Shown: piece by piece, positions 5,960 through 6,613 of the stretch | Numbering within the stretch: position 1 is the first letter of the stretch | Layout of the letters: every line of letters starts with the position of its first letter | Assembly (NCBI GenBank): GCA_902783515.1 | Contig: CACZRK010000410.1 | Location: 1 to 6,613 of the forward strand | From: an uncultured Coriobacteriaceae bacterium | GTDB lineage: Bacteria > Actinomycetota > Coriobacteriia > Coriobacteriales > UMGS124 | Length of the DNA stretch: 6,613 nt | Direction of reading: 5' to 3' | Program-made: the position numbers and the translations under genes | Notes under the pieces: generated by a model | Databases searched by the model: none | What the model saw: the letters and a program-made list of their open reading frames with translations, nothing else | What the model was told of the DNA's origin: nothing

Positions 5960-5989
5960 GTCCATCGCCTCGTGCGATGGGCTTTTTTT
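5960..5989 (+). terminator. Rho-independent terminator of the tRNA-Pro/tRNA-Gly unit
   Basis: GTCCATCGC (5960-5968) pairs with GCGATGGGC (5974-5982), with one T·G wobble, around loop CTCGT. Seven Ts follow at 5983-5989. It is the only textbook stem plus T-tract terminator in the window. Confidence 0.93.
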
Positions 5990-6013
5990 CGTTGTTTTGG
6001 GCGCCGCCGACGC

Positions 6014-6032
6014 CCGTCGCGACGCGCGACGG
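6014..6032. promoter_or_regulatory. Inverted repeat over the expected -35 region of tRNA-Arg
   Basis: CCGTCGCG (6014-6021) and CGCGACGG (6025-6032) are perfect inverted arms around ACG. The dyad ends 12 bases before the -10 at 6045, covering the place where a -35 would lie. It could be an operator or a chance GC-rich dyad. Confidence 0.35.
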
Positions 6033-6044
6033 CGCCATCGCGCG

Positions 6045-6050
6045 TATACT
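6045..6050 (+). promoter_or_regulatory. Candidate -10 element of tRNA-Arg
   Basis: TATACT, within CGTATACTG, 42 bases before the tRNA-Arg 5' end. Transcription from about 6057 would give a leader of about 36 bases, in which CGTCGGC (6064-6070) pairs with GCCGACG (6083-6089) four bases before the mature 5' end. Confidence 0.6.
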
Positions 6051-6092
6051 GGTCGCGCTCGCACGTCGGCCGCTCGGCCGCCGCCGACGCTC

Positions 6093-6169
6093 GCTCCATT
6101 AGCTCAGCTGGATAGAGCAGGGGACTTCTAATCCCAAGGTCGATGGTTCGAATCCGTCATGGAGCACCA
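6093..6169 (+). tRNA. tRNA-Arg, anticodon UCU
   Basis: A complete 77-base tRNA with encoded CCA. Acceptor GCTCCAT pairs with ATGGAGC, discriminator A. The D arm has AGCTGGATA. The anticodon loop CTTCTAA carries TCT at 6127-6129, reading AGA/AGG. The anticodon stem GGGGA/TCCCA has four pairs and a G·A mismatch at its outer end (positions 27 and 43). T arm GATGG/CCGTC contains one T·G wobble and holds TTCGAAT. Confidence 0.96.
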
Positions 6170-6178
6170 CGCACACCC

Positions 6179-6209
6179 AAGGCCACACGGCGCCGCGCCC
6201 TGTGGCCTT
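6179..6209 (+). terminator. Stem-loop terminator after tRNA-Arg
   Basis: AAGGCCACA (6179-6187) pairs perfectly with TGTGGCCTT (6201-6209). Inside, after one C·C mismatch, GGCG pairs with CGCC around CCG. The tail CCTTGTAT is poor in T, so some read-through into the following gene is possible. The stem has the same AAGGCC...GGCCTT design as the one at 1707-1752. Confidence 0.75.
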
Positions 6210-6242
6210 CCTTGTATCCGCCTGCCGTCGCGCCGCGGCGCG

Positions 6243-6261
6243 CTGACCCGTCCGTCAGGAG
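6243..6261 (+). promoter_or_regulatory. Ribosome binding site of the 6273 gene, partly in a small hairpin
   Basis: CTGAC (6243-6247) can pair with GTCAG (6254-6258), which overlaps the first two bases of AGGAG (6257-6261). The stem of five pairs is weak. A 14-bp palindrome (6229-6242) lies directly before it. Confidence 0.35.
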
Positions 6262-6272
6262 TCGATGAGGCA

Positions 6273-6613
6273 ATGTCCGACGAAGAGCGCGACGAGGGGC
6301 TGCGGCCCCAGGACCAGACGACGCCTGTCGCGGCGGCCGCGCCGGCTGACGGCGTGACGCCGGCGGACGCCGGCGCGCCAGCCGACGCGGGGGCGTCCGA
6401 CGAGGTGGACCCGGCCGACCTCGCCCCGTCCCCCACCCCGGGCGCGCGCGGCCAGGCCAGGGTGATCGTCGTCATCGTGAGCGTCACCGTGCTCGTGCTC
6501 GTGGCGATCGCCGTCGCCGGCACGGCGTTCTCGCGCGACGGGTCGCGGCAGCTGTCCGTGCAGGAGGTCGCGACGAAGCTCGCCTACCTGAACGGCGTCA
6601 CCGCGACGACCGC
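6273..6613 (+). CDS. Hypothetical single-pass membrane protein, N-terminal part (runs off the window end)
   Basis: I do not recognise this protein. The first 113 codons are present and the frame is open to the end. Seen: an acidic Ala/Pro/Asp-rich stretch (2-58, with ADAG-type near-repeats around 31-41), Arg at 59 and 63, then a hydrophobic helix at about 64-86 rich in Val, and the start of a polar domain (SRDGSRQLSVQEVATKLAYLNG). Arg before the helix and an acidic N-terminus suggest a cytoplasmic tail with the C-terminal domain outside. ATG at 6273 has AGGAG (6257-6261) 11 bases upstream; no other in-frame start lies nearby, and the out-of-frame ATG at 6265 gives an Arg-rich frame unlike a protein. 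No clear own promoter is seen, so it may depend on read-through from tRNA-Arg. Its function awaits the missing domain. Confidence 0.75.
   Translation, partial: MSDEERDEGLRPQDQTTPVAAAAPADGVTPADAGAPADAGASDEVDPADLAPSPTPGARGQARVIVVIVSVTVLVLVAIAVAGTAFSRDGSRQLSVQEVATKLAYLNGVTATT

Noticed and set aside
5792..6169. tRNA cluster as an integration (att) site
   Set aside because: No integrase, partial tRNA duplicate or direct repeat of a tRNA 3' end at a distance is seen; the CCATCGC repeat near 5943 is too short and too close.
6128..6523. 131-codon minus-strand frame opposite tRNA-Arg and the 6273 gene
   Set aside because: It overlaps a certain tRNA gene, and its Ala/Ser/Thr-rich product is the shadow of the 6273 coding frame.

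Overview
The window is GC-rich chromosomal DNA from a bacterium, most likely an actinobacterium of the class Coriobacteriia (Olsenella/Atopobium-like). The clues are the strong G/C bias at third codon positions, CCA ends encoded in all four tRNA genes, GTG and TTG starts, a tig-clpP-clpX operon with one clpP (most other actinobacteria carry tandem clpP1-clpP2), and a trigger factor with a Lys/Ala-rich tail. The class assignment is an inference from gene content; no search was run.

Layout. Positions 1-455 (minus) hold the 5' end of valS, valyl-tRNA synthetase. A 313-base divergent intergenic region (456-768) follows. Positions 769-1647 (plus) encode a TVP38/DedA-type (VTT domain) membrane protein. 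A convergent gap at 1648-1807 carries a long stem-loop that probably terminates both sides. Positions 1808-5549 (minus) form one co-directional block, in transcription order tRNA-Leu(UAG), tig, clpP, clpX. Position 5550 onward is a tRNA region on the plus strand: tRNA-Pro(UGG) and tRNA-Gly(UCC) one base apart, a clear intrinsic terminator, tRNA-Arg(UCU) and a second stem-loop. From 6273 (plus) an unrecognised single-pass membrane protein runs off the window end.

How it works together. Trigger factor receives nascent chains at the ribosome exit tunnel. ClpX unfolds substrates and feeds them to the ClpP peptidase. The operon thus couples early folding with protein disposal. valS and the four tRNAs serve translation. 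The VTT protein is a probable lipid-handling membrane protein on its own transcript.

The window looks like a housekeeping region and I see no evidence for a new defence, mobile or biosynthetic system. The points most worth a second look are the histone-like tail and diverged PPIase domain of trigger factor, the tRNA-Leu placed directly ahead of the proteostasis operon, a shared GTATACTG promoter element upstream of valS and two tRNA transcripts, and a dyad over the expected -35 region of tRNA-Arg.
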